Positions 1 to 5,780 are shown, counted from the stretch's first letter. The stretch: DNA of 7,085 nt from an uncultured Pseudomonadota bacterium (GCA_913040875.1 CAJWHX010000174.1:1-7085); one strand, 5' to 3'. The notes: a model not told the origin generated them from the sequence alone. Numbers and translations are program-made.

Positions 1-1061
1 CCTTCTAGGGTGACATTATCTCGGTGTTCGATGAGTTCGGTCCACTCTGTGCGCTCGGTGTTTCCATCGGTAGGAACTTCCATTAGCTTGCGATTAACGG
101 CGCGCTCATCGTGCTTTCCGTCTGCATCATTGGAGTCGTTGGTGAGGACCAACCAACGGTCCCCTTGGTGTTCGATGCTGTATTCATGACCGAGGTGGCG
201 TTCAGCGAACAATGTGAACTCACCAGTCGGTGTATTTGCATCTAGGACTCGCATTTCTGTTGTGAGACTACTGAAGCTGCCAATGACCAGATATCCGTCT
301 GAACGGGTTCGCCAAATGTAGGAACGGAACTTGTCGTCTTCTTCAGTCCATACCACAGCGTCTTCACCTTCTTGACCTAGTGTGTGTCGAGCGATTTGGT
401 AGGGTCGTAAGGCGTCATCTTTTCGAGTGTAAAACACGGTGGTATTGTCATTGGCCCAAGCAACATTTGGCGTGATGTCCGTAATCACATCAGGCAAGTG
501 CTCACCCGTCCGTAGATCGATGAATCGAAGATCGTAAATCTCTCGACCGGTGATGTCTAGACTGTAGGCCAAAATATTGTGGTCGGGAGACACAGAAAAG
601 GTCCCTAGTCCAATGTATTCATGGTCCAGCTGATTGAGATCGAGCAGGACTTGTTCTTCCGCATCCATCGATTCGAGTTTTCGCACACGGATGGGATAGT
701 CGAGTCCATCTTCTGTACGACTGTAGTACCAATAGGGGCCATCTTTGACCGGTACAGACAGGTCTGTTTCTAGTATGCGAGCAACCATCTCATCGTACAG
801 TGTCGTTCGGAATGCCTCGAGGTGTTTGGTCTGTTCAGCTACGTATGTGTTTTCCGCTTCGAGATAATCGATGACTTTGGGGTTTTCTCTGTCTCGAAGC
901 CAGTAGTACGGATCGGATCGTTCGACACCGTGTTCAGTATGTGTGTGTGGTTGTTGTTCAGCAAGTGGCGGAGATTGCATGGTGTTGACTCCAACGTTTG
1001 GGCCTGCACTTTTGGGTGCACAGGCGGTGAAAGCAAAAATAAGTGTAAACCAGTTAGACAT
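1..1061 (-). CDS. ptrB: Oligopeptidase B (S9A serine peptidase), N-terminal part, predicted lipoprotein
   Basis: The reverse strand reads open from an ATG at 1061-1059 to the left edge, giving 353 residues; the gene continues outside the window. Oligopeptidase B cleaves short peptides after Lys or Arg. A seven-bladed propeller gates a C-terminal alpha/beta-hydrolase domain with a Ser-Asp-His triad. Only the N-terminal segment and part of the propeller are present here, so the triad cannot be checked. Family-typical stretches are visible: RSDPYYWLRDRENP (residues 48-61), DYLEAENTYV (65-74), SVPVKDGPYWYYSR (102-115), DYPIRVRKLE (121-130), FSVSPDHNILAYSLD (155-169) and VFYTRKDDALRPYQIARH (209-226). 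Residues 1-14 (hydrophobic, ending F-T-A-C) resemble a lipoprotein signal with Cys14 as the lipidated residue. The Phe at -3 and the absence of Lys or Arg before the core are atypical. An AGAGG ribosome site lies about 5 bases before the ATG. The E. coli enzyme has no signal peptide, so an exported form is a variation. The family call is firm; lipidation is inferred. Confidence 0.88.
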   Translation of the reverse strand, partial: MSNWFTLIFAFTACAPKSAGPNVGVNTMQSPPLAEQQPHTHTEHGVERSDPYYWLRDRENPKVIDYLEAENTYVAEQTKHLEAFRTTLYDEMVARILETDLSVPVKDGPYWYYSRTEDGLDYPIRVRKLESMDAEEQVLLDLNQLDHEYIGLGTFSVSPDHNILAYSLDITGREIYDLRFIDLRTGEHLPDVITDITPNVAWANDNTTVFYTRKDDALRPYQIARHTLGQEGEDAVVWTEEDDKFRSYIWRTRSDGYLVIGSFSSLTTEMRVLDANTPTGEFTLFAERHLGHEYSIEHQGDRWLVLTNDSNDADGKHDERAVNRKLMEVPTDGNTERTEWTELIEHRDNVTLE

Positions 1062-1090
1062 TCTGACCTCTGATAAAGCGGTTTAAATTA

Positions 1091-1118
1091 GTCTATAAAT
1101 CGAGTTGCGTGTCTATAA
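1091..1118. repeat. Pair of 8-bp direct repeats upstream of the oligopeptidase gene
   Basis: GTCTATAA occurs at 1091-1098 and again at 1111-1118, exactly 20 bases apart, which is about two helical turns. On the minus strand each copy reads TTATAGAC and sits 30-57 bases before the oligopeptidase ATG. That is where a -10 element or an activator/repressor would bind. I could not pair either copy with a good -35 hexamer, so an operator is one reading and chance is another. Confidence 0.35.
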
Positions 1119-1336
1119 CACGAACGGCAAATGGGAACCGTATTTTGTTGTGCGTGACTGTGCACAATTAACTCTGAAGATGTAACTTTGCCAGTGTTTG
1201 TCTGATGAGTGTTCATGGACTGTTGGATTTCAGATTGTAAGATGATGGTGTGTTAGTCCCTTTGATCAATCAGGGTAAGGGTATTCAACGTGGGAAAAGT
1301 GTTTCTATTTTGCCCAAGTGACAATTTATATTTGTC

Positions 1337-1365
1337 TTTACAGTCTCAACATTCTGTCGTAAAAA
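1337..1365 (+). promoter_or_regulatory. Candidate sigma-70 promoter for the esterase gene
   Basis: TTTACA (1337-1342, five of six bases of the -35 consensus) is followed after 17 bases by TAAAAA (1360-1365, four of six of the -10). A transcript would begin near 1372 and leave about 20 bases before the ATG at 1392. This would exclude the GTG at 1290 as a start. The motif match alone is weak evidence. Confidence 0.35.
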
Positions 1366-1380
1366 TTAGCATAATCATTC

Positions 1381-1384
1381 GGAG
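1381..1384 (+). promoter_or_regulatory. Ribosome binding site deciding the esterase start
   Basis: GGAG lies seven bases before the ATG at 1392, an ideal spacing. The competing upstream GTG at 1290 also has an AAGG nine bases before it (1277-1280), so the site favours 1392 but does not settle it. Confidence 0.55.
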
Positions 1385-1391
1385 TATTGAA

Positions 1392-2549
1392 ATGACAAGA
1401 TTGAATTACACATTTTTACAATCACGATATTCAGAAGGCAAACTTCTTAAATCAGTTTTGACCACATCACAAAGCACTTGTGTAGCCGATGCAATCAGGA
1501 ACGGGCAAAAGATAACTAAGGTGATATCCCTTTTGGCTCTTACATTTTTATTCACTGCTTGTAAGGTAGACAAGGACCTAGACATTACATACGCCGAAGG
1601 ACTTAGTCATGATACAACGAGTACGTCTCCGTTCGCAGTGCCACTAGAGTTAGACATGTACTATCCCACTGATGAGTCTACCAATAGACCAGTTCTGATG
1701 TTTATTCACGGTGGGGGATTTAAAGGTGGGACAAAAAGCAAGCCAGAGATTGAAGATGTAGCGAAATATTATGCTTCAAGAGGATGGGTGTTTGCTTCTA
1801 TTGATTATCGTACCACCGAGGAATTATGCAATTCGGATAAATTCCCAGAATGTGTAGCCAAGTTGAGGGAAATGAGCAAAGAAGAAAAGATTGCATATTA
1901 CAAAGGGATTGCGCCAGAAGAATGGCTTGACGCTGCCATTTGTTCAGAAGACGAGAATCCTGAACTGGAGACATCTAATTGTGCAGAGACTATTTTTCAG
2001 CTTCAGCAAAATATTGCGATGTATACAGCACAACGAGATGCAAAAGCCGCACTTCGATGGATTGTGGCAAATGCAGGTACATATGACATAGATACAGACT
2101 ACATCACAGTTGGTGGAGCTTCAGCAGGAGCCAGTACGGCACTTACTTTGGGGGTTTTAGATCAGGAACACTTTAGAGACGAGATTTCGTTGAATGACGA
2201 TCCAACACTTTCAACGACAAATCTTGACGAGACTTATGAGATCCAAAGTATGGTCTACTTCTGGGGAACAACAATAATACCGATTTTCTTTGAGGGGATA
2301 TATGGTGTGGAACCGTATGATGCCAACGATCCAGAGATATTTATTGCCCATGGAAATGCGGATACAGTTACACCGTATGACGAATCAGTCGAGTTGCAAA
2401 ATACCTATGAATCTTTGGGCGTATACAGTGAATTCGTTACACTGGAAGGTAAAGGTCATGGTGCTTGGGAGGCAAAAGTAGATGGCAAAAGCTTATCTGA
2501 ATTGTCGTTTGAATTTCTTGTTGAGAGACAAGGACTGGATCTCGAATAA
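1392..2549 (+). CDS. Exported alpha/beta-hydrolase (HGGGF-type carboxylesterase), probable lipoprotein
   Basis: A 385-residue carboxylic-ester hydrolase of the alpha/beta-hydrolase fold; the substrate is unknown. All key parts are visible. HGGGF (106-110) forms the oxyanion hole. The nucleophile elbow GGASAG places the catalytic Ser at 244. The acid is Asp324 in HGNADTV, and the base is His356 in GKGHGAW. A hydrophobic stretch ending L-F-T-A-C, with Cys57, looks like a lipoprotein signal, but a 40-residue hydrophilic segment precedes it. The start is therefore uncertain. ATG 1392 has a good ribosome site. GTG 1290 would add 34 residues. Starts at ATA 1512 or GTG 1521 would leave a compact classical lipoprotein signal but lack a well-placed ribosome site. 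Between strand 'FASIDYRT' and the elbow lies a long insert with four cysteines (146, 154, 184, 197), which could form two disulphides outside the cytoplasm. The gene diverges from the oligopeptidase gene and converges with the one at 2695. Feruloyl or acetyl-xylan esterase activity is possible but not shown. Confidence 0.85.
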   Translation: MTRLNYTFLQSRYSEGKLLKSVLTTSQSTCVADAIRNGQKITKVISLLALTFLFTACKVDKDLDITYAEGLSHDTTSTSPFAVPLELDMYYPTDESTNRPVLMFIHGGGFKGGTKSKPEIEDVAKYYASRGWVFASIDYRTTEELCNSDKFPECVAKLREMSKEEKIAYYKGIAPEEWLDAAICSEDENPELETSNCAETIFQLQQNIAMYTAQRDAKAALRWIVANAGTYDIDTDYITVGGASAGASTALTLGVLDQEHFRDEISLNDDPTLSTTNLDETYEIQSMVYFWGTTIIPIFFEGIYGVEPYDANDPEIFIAHGNADTVTPYDESVELQNTYESLGVYSEFVTLEGKGHGAWEAKVDGKSLSELSFEFLVERQGLDLE

Positions 2550-2562
2550 AATCAAAAGACAA

Positions 2563-2582
2563 ATGCCATATGCAAAAGGCAT
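2563..2582 (-). terminator. Candidate terminator for the minus-strand gene at 2695
   Basis: ATGCC (2563-2567) and GGCAT (2578-2582) form a 5-bp stem with a 10-base loop. Read on the minus strand, the stem is followed by a T-rich tail (TTTGTCTTTTGATTTT) running into the end of the esterase gene. It lies about 110 bases beyond the stop of the minus-strand gene. The stem is short, so this is only a candidate. Confidence 0.35.
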
Positions 2583-2624
2583 GTTACCAACTCAGAGATG
2601 ACACGTCATTGTTGCCTGATTTTA
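2577..2624 (+). terminator. Candidate compound hairpin terminator for the esterase gene
   Basis: AGGCA (2577-2581) can pair with TGCCT (2613-2617). Inside it, ATGAC (2598-2602) faces GTCAT (2605-2609) around a tight turn. GATTTTAT follows the outer stem. The outer left arm reuses the bases that form the right arm of the minus-strand hairpin at 2563-2582, so the two structures exclude one another. The long internal loop weakens the call. Confidence 0.3.
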
Positions 2625-2694
2625 TCTCCGTATGAAGGTGGTTGCTCGAAGGTAAGGTGATGGATATTGTGATGGTAATTGGAAGTATCGACTG

Positions 2695-3216
2695 TTATTC
2701 ACCTTCTAGAGAGACCCATAGGTTTACACCTGGTGCCAATGCCCAAGTTTCCGTCCGTAGTCCGTAATACATTAGGACGTTTGGTGTCAGTGTCACTCGG
2801 TCATTTACAAACCACGAGAGTCCAGAACCTGCCCCGAGGAAAAACTCCGCATTGGACCAGTCATCGAGAAGTTGGTCGTGCATCCCAGCGAGGATAATAT
2901 CGAAACCCAATTTGTCGTTTAGGGGACGGTCGGCGTACAGCATTGACATGATGCCCCAGTATTCACCATCGGCTGCCCATTCAGCACCCAGACTTGGAGA
3001 GAGAGCCCATCCTCCCTTTTCAACTGTCACAGACATAGACACTCCCGGATAAAATGCCATGTGGTCAACGCTACCATCGCTGATAGTCGCAAACTCCATT
3101 CCCCATACGTTCAACCCAAGGTTTTCGGCGTGGGATGATTTGGGAGTCAGTAGGCATCCTAGGATTGTTACTATGATTGGTGCGAAGGATTTGCGTTTGG
3201 TTACCAGTGTTTCCAT
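2695..3216 (-). CDS. Small exported protein, probable outer-membrane beta-barrel
   Basis: A 173-residue protein that I cannot assign to a named family. The N-terminus has KRK at 7-9, a hydrophobic core (11-23) and a signal-peptidase-I-like site after S-H-A (28-30). I18-L19-G20-C21 could alternatively act as a lipobox. The mature part alternates hydrophobic and polar residues and is rich in Gly, Trp and Tyr. Short strands such as FYPGVSMSVTVE, WALSPSLGAEWA, FFLGAGSGLSWFVNDRVTL and WALAPGVNLWVSL are separated by acidic turns. This pattern fits a small eight-strand barrel in the outer membrane. The chain ends in L-E-G-E rather than the C-terminal aromatic residue usual for barrel insertion. The His-x-Ser-Asn motif of the lipid A deacylase PagL is absent. 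An AGGA ribosome site lies six bases before the ATG at 3216. It is a single gene, convergent with the esterase. The coding call is solid; the barrel topology is inferred. Confidence 0.75.
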   Translation of the reverse strand: METLVTKRKSFAPIIVTILGCLLTPKSSHAENLGLNVWGMEFATISDGSVDHMAFYPGVSMSVTVEKGGWALSPSLGAEWAADGEYWGIMSMLYADRPLNDKLGFDIILAGMHDQLLDDWSNAEFFLGAGSGLSWFVNDRVTLTPNVLMYYGLRTETWALAPGVNLWVSLEGE

Positions 3217-3242
3217 GAATAGTCCTAATTTTTTTGTATTGT

Positions 3243-3271
3243 ATTTTATCCAAGTATTGGCACTTTGAAAA
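3243..3271 (-). promoter_or_regulatory. Candidate promoter of the barrel gene
   Basis: On the minus strand, TTTTCA (3271-3266, four of six bases of the -35) is followed after 17 bases by TAAAAT (3248-3243, five of six of the -10). It lies 27 bases upstream of the ATG at 3216. A TACAAT hexamer a few bases further on is an alternative -10 without a good -35. Confidence 0.4.
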
Positions 3272-3508
3272 GTCTTTGATGGAATACATTTCGTGAAAGA
3301 TCCATCTCAGAGTTGTCTATTTGATCAAATACTAGATTCAACACCATTTTCAGACTCTGTGGATAGACTGGATATAATCCTCAGCAATCTTAAAGAGTGT
3401 ACACTACCCATTTGCATGGCTTCAGTGGCTATTCCCTCGACTCAGGGAATCAACCCCTAAATGACCCGGTAGAGGATTGAACTACTAGACGCAGACTGAA
3501 CAGATTCC
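3272..3508. other. Non-coding region between divergent envelope genes
   Basis: No convincing gene is visible on either strand here. A perfect TATAAT stands at 3373-3378 with a poor -35 (TTCAGA, 3349-3354, 18-base spacer). If active, it would give a plus-strand leader of about 190 bases before the gene at 3571. That leader would contain the hairpin at 3431-3450 and a weaker GTAG/CTAC hairpin at 3469-3485. Confidence 0.45.
3431..3450. repeat. Perfect 7-bp inverted repeat (hairpin) in the gap before 3571
   Basis: ATTCCCT (3431-3437) and AGGGAAT (3444-3450) are perfect reverse complements around the six-base loop CGACTC. Neither strand has a T-run after it, so it is not an ordinary terminator. 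It could be a protein-binding palindrome or part of a structured leader. Confidence 0.5.
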
Positions 3509-3544
3509 AGCTATGAAATATTTGAATTGTCGGCTATCATAGCT
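3509..3544. repeat. 8-bp inverted repeat embracing the promoter of 3571
   Basis: AGCTATGA (3509-3516) and TCATAGCT (3537-3544) are perfect reverse complements 20 bases apart. They flank the -35 hexamer and abut the -10 of the promoter candidate at 3522-3549. The placement suits a repressor or activator dimer contacting both half-sites; binding itself is inferred. Confidence 0.4.
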
Positions 3545-3549
3545 ATGAT
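3522..3549 (+). promoter_or_regulatory. Candidate sigma-70 promoter of the TolB/CsgG-like gene
   Basis: TTGAAT (3522-3527, four of six) and TATGAT (3544-3549, five of six) are 16 bases apart. Transcription would start near 3556, leaving a leader of about 15 bases that carries the AGGAG site at 3561-3565. Confidence 0.45.
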
Positions 3550-3570
3550 GGAATAGAGCGAGGAGAAGCC

Positions 3571-4395
3571 GTGTTCAGAGAAACAATGCTGTTACTGATT
3601 GTATTTATACTGTTTCTCCCAGCCCAGGCTGCTGCTGAGATTCAATGGCTAGCCGTCCTGGAGTTCTCGGGAGTTTCCGTTGACTCGGATATCCTCCACA
3701 AGCTGAGCGACCAGTCTCGGATCGCTTCCTCGAACACACTTCCCGCCGACGAGTACCACGTCATGACCCGTGAGAGCATGCTGGAGATCCTCAAGGACAT
3801 GGGCAAGGACAGTTCCTGCTTCTCGGGAAAATGCGAGATTGAAACGGCTAGAAATATCGGTGCAGATTACGTAGTCACGGGTGACCTCCTGAAGATTGAC
3901 GACACCTATTTACTCACCTTGAAACTCCACAACTCCGACACAGGACAGTTGCTGGTGGGCAAGGAAGTGCAGAGCGCCTCCCTTCTAGAATTGATTAGGC
4001 TGTGCGAGATCATAAGCGAGGAGTTGATTCAAACAGGCTTCCAATTGAGTACACCCACCGCGGAAATAACATACCTCGGAGAGGTCGTGGGAAGAACTCC
4101 CAATTGTCCGTGGGGGGATACCGTCAACTATGTCTATGCCAACCAGAACACCGTCACTGTCAACGGACACAACTACACAGTCAGAACCGCCCAGCAACAG
4201 GTCGATTTTATAGAGATTATGAATCAATGCGGAAAGGACAGTGCAGTCGCTCACTTCCAGCGCTGGCGTAACAGGCGGAAGTCCACCATCATCTGGACTG
4301 CAAGTGGTGTGGGCACTTTTCACGTGGCTCCCTGGGTGGGGATTGCCACCTACAATTCTCGTTCTGCTATGGTGACGGAGCTCTACAAGCCCTAA
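3571..4395 (+). CDS. Secreted membrane-anchored protein with TolB/CsgG-like N-terminal domain
   Basis: A 274-residue protein starting at GTG 3571, with AGGAG five bases upstream. The inner ATG at 3586 would remove the only N-terminal Arg. A Sec signal peptide covers 1-22 (MFRETM, hydrophobic core, A-Q-A-A-A). Residues 26-155 resemble the alpha/beta domain shared by TolB N-terminal, CsgG and FlgO-type proteins: a first strand LAVLEFSG, a middle MTRESMLEILKDMG, then a Cys pair in CFSGKC (83-88), ETARNIGADYVVTGDLL (91-107) and a strand TYLLTLKLH with DTGQLL. I associate this motif set with exported proteins of Myxococcota. Residues 160-235 are unassigned and contain Cys179 and Cys220. RWRNRRK (231-237) followed by a hydrophobic stretch (238-260) suggests a C-terminal membrane anchor. 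Its actual role is unknown. Sampled lines are 53-58 % G+C against 40-48 % in neighbouring genes, with C-ending codons favoured; transfer from another genome, or different expression, could explain that. It has its own promoter candidate and stands alone. Confidence 0.82.
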   Translation: MFRETMLLLIVFILFLPAQAAAEIQWLAVLEFSGVSVDSDILHKLSDQSRIASSNTLPADEYHVMTRESMLEILKDMGKDSSCFSGKCEIETARNIGADYVVTGDLLKIDDTYLLTLKLHNSDTGQLLVGKEVQSASLLELIRLCEIISEELIQTGFQLSTPTAEITYLGEVVGRTPNCPWGDTVNYVYANQNTVTVNGHNYTVRTAQQQVDFIEIMNQCGKDSAVAHFQRWRNRRKSTIIWTASGVGTFHVAPWVGIATYNSRSAMVTELYKP

Positions 4396-4402
4396 CTGAG
4401 CG

Positions 4403-4436
4403 TTTCGAGATAAGTAGAACTCGAAATATTACGAGT
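4403..4436 (+). terminator. Hairpin after the TolB/CsgG-like gene, with an alternative pairing
   Basis: TTTCGAG (4403-4409) and CTCGAAA (4420-4426) form a perfect 7-bp stem with a ten-base loop, starting 8 bases after the stop at 4395. The right arm can instead pair as ACTCG (4419-4423) with CGAGT (4432-4436). There is no U-tract, so factor-independent termination would be weak. The position just behind a stop codon still suggests 3'-end formation or transcript protection. Confidence 0.35.
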
Positions 4437-4605
4437 GAAAAGGAAATAGTAGACTAAATTTCATGTTGAAGATACTGTTTGTCTTAGCAAAGGATTCTTT
4501 CAAAAATTAATTCGGTGTGTGTACTGTCTTTTAAAGATGGATATAAAATGCGGTACTATTCCTATTCTTAACCGCCCGTCGTTTTTAGGAGCCATTGTAG
4601 TCGAT
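4437..4605 (+). other. Short gap before the four-helix membrane protein
   Basis: An A/T-rich stretch with overlapping -10-like hexamers TATAAA (4542-4547) and TAAAAT (4544-4549) but no matching -35. An AGGAG at 4587-4591 is the nearest ribosome site to the ATG at 4606, although the 14-base spacer is long. If translation starts at GTG 4519, part of this gap is coding. Confidence 0.35.
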
Positions 4606-5442
4606 ATGAGTAAGGAAGAAGAGCCATCCACAGCTTCAAATCAAGAGAATCCCTCAAACACACTCAAAACATTCCAAAGCAGTGTCACCAATAAGGACGA
4701 CCATTTCGTAGAGCTGGGAATGGTGGGGTGTAGTTCTATATTCATGTGGTTGGGCACTGTCTTGTTGCTCAATATCTTCTTCGGATGGTTGGGGTTCTTT
4801 TCAGCCATCTCATATGCCGGGGTCTATCTGTTATCGGGCATCTTTGTTGGTTTCATGACCTGCTTAATTCTGTACTACGGTTCCAAGAGTTGGTTCGTAG
4901 GTACCCTAGGCTATGTTCTTCCGCTTATTGGATTGACCTGGGTATTATTTCCCGAGGTAGACCCAAGCATCAATATGGCAATACATGCGGTGTTGTCGAT
5001 TCTGATGTTAATCTTCTCCAAAAATGAAATCAACAAAACAGAACGAGAATATTACGAACTTCGCGTCTCCTATGATTTGCATCTCCTCCTCAAAAACTAT
5101 GATCTAGCAACACTCGATAGCGATTTATGCACCATCCTTGATACAGCAGTGCAGGATCGTATGGATATCCACGCAAAGATATGTCTCAGTAATGATCGGG
5201 ATGGTCTAATCGAAGGAGTAGGGGTTTTGGAAGATGTTGATGATGCTCTATGCATCCTCCTCAAACAGGCCAAAATCATTATGCAGTTTAGGGAAGGAGT
5301 CAGCAGGGCAGAAAAGAAGGATTCGGGCGCCTCATCAGACGATCAGCACAGCAAGCTGAATGAACAAATGCATCAATTTACTCAAAAGAAAACTGTTTTA
5401 CATGAACTGACCCTTCATGTTTTAGGGATAGATAACGAATAG
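4606..5442 (+). CDS. Unrecognised membrane protein: four helices plus helical soluble domain
   Basis: A 278-residue protein of unknown function. Residues 1-38 are hydrophilic and acidic or polar. Four membrane segments follow at about 39-61, 64-91, 96-115 and 121-138, with little between them. Residues 139-278 form a charged, probably all-helical soluble part. This starts with KNEINKTEREYYELR, continues through a Leu-rich stretch with Asp-rich turns, and ends in a Lys/Gln/Glu-rich tail (about 225-278) that could form a coiled coil. With both ends on the same side, the even helix number places N- and C-termini probably in the cytoplasm. No catalytic motif is apparent. ATG 4606 was chosen because the polar MSKEEE start looks natural and AGGAG lies upstream. 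The spacer is 14 bases, so starts at ATG 4537 or GTG 4519, adding 23 or 29 residues, remain possible. No gene overlaps or follows closely, so context gives no role. That it is a real gene is supported by the long open frame and coherent topology. Confidence 0.7.
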   Translation: MSKEEEPSTASNQENPSNTLKTFQSSVTNKDDHFVELGMVGCSSIFMWLGTVLLLNIFFGWLGFFSAISYAGVYLLSGIFVGFMTCLILYYGSKSWFVGTLGYVLPLIGLTWVLFPEVDPSINMAIHAVLSILMLIFSKNEINKTEREYYELRVSYDLHLLLKNYDLATLDSDLCTILDTAVQDRMDIHAKICLSNDRDGLIEGVGVLEDVDDALCILLKQAKIIMQFREGVSRAEKKDSGASSDDQHSKLNEQMHQFTQKKTVLHELTLHVLGIDNE

Positions 5443-5656
5443 ATTGCTATGGGTATCGAAGCCCTTCAGAAAAAGAGAAGAGGTCGCCTTGGTAGAGAAA
5501 ACGCGCAAAGAGTTACGCTAAAATGTACAAAAGTATTTTCTTTCTGATTTGGTGGTTTTAGATTTGGTGTGTGAGAAGGATATCGTTTAAATTGGGTTGG
5601 ATGGATACTGTTGGAGTTACTTTAATGAACTGGAAAATGATTATACACTACTCCAA

Positions 5657-5690
5657 GGATGGAGGAATAAGGTGTTCACACTTCCCATCC
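5657..5690. repeat. Imperfect 34-base hairpin
   Basis: GGATGG (5657-5662) pairs with CCATCC (5685-5690). Inside, GTG and CAC can close on a TTCA tetraloop, with an asymmetric internal loop between the two stems. No T-run follows on either strand, so a terminator is unlikely. Confidence 0.35.
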
Positions 5691-5780
5691 ATAAGAATAA
5701 ATCTATGAAAATTTATGAGATATGAATCGTTTGAAGAAAAATAAATTCGCTCATATCCTACATTCAACGCCAGTTACACA

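Larger units (their letters stand above)
1062..1391. other. Divergent intergenic region between oligopeptidase and esterase genes
   Basis: This 330-base gap separates two divergently transcribed genes for predicted exported hydrolases. It holds the minus-strand ribosome site next to 1061, the direct repeats at 1091-1118, and a plus-strand promoter candidate at 1337-1365. The middle part, roughly 1130-1280, shows no clear gene or structure. If translation of the esterase starts at the GTG at 1290 instead of 1392, the last 100 bases would be coding. Confidence 0.6.

Noticed and set aside
822..1073. Plus-strand open frame of 83 codons opposite the oligopeptidase gene
   Set aside because: It lies antisense to a clearly recognised S9A protein, is rich in Cys, Trp and Phe, and has no domain or ribosome site.
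2550..2640. Possible integron attC-like site behind the esterase stop
   Set aside because: There are imperfect stems, but the terminal RYYYAAC and GTTRRRY boxes are not present at the right places, and the gene order is not cassette-like.
3071..3289. Minus-strand frame of 72 codons overlapping the start of the barrel gene
   Set aside because: It overlaps the signal-peptide end of the better gene in another frame and runs across that gene's promoter candidate; no sign of a real protein.
3431..3485. tRNA-like bits on the minus strand (TTCAATCC near 3475 and GGTTGATTCCC near 3450)
   Set aside because: No acceptor stem, D-arm, anticodon arm or CCA can be placed at tRNA spacing, and the T-arm-like stems pair poorly.
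5449..5547. A 32-codon basic frame starting MGIEALQKKRRGR
   Set aside because: It has no ribosome site in front, starts 7 bases after the previous stop, and has no recognisable motif; coding status cannot be supported.
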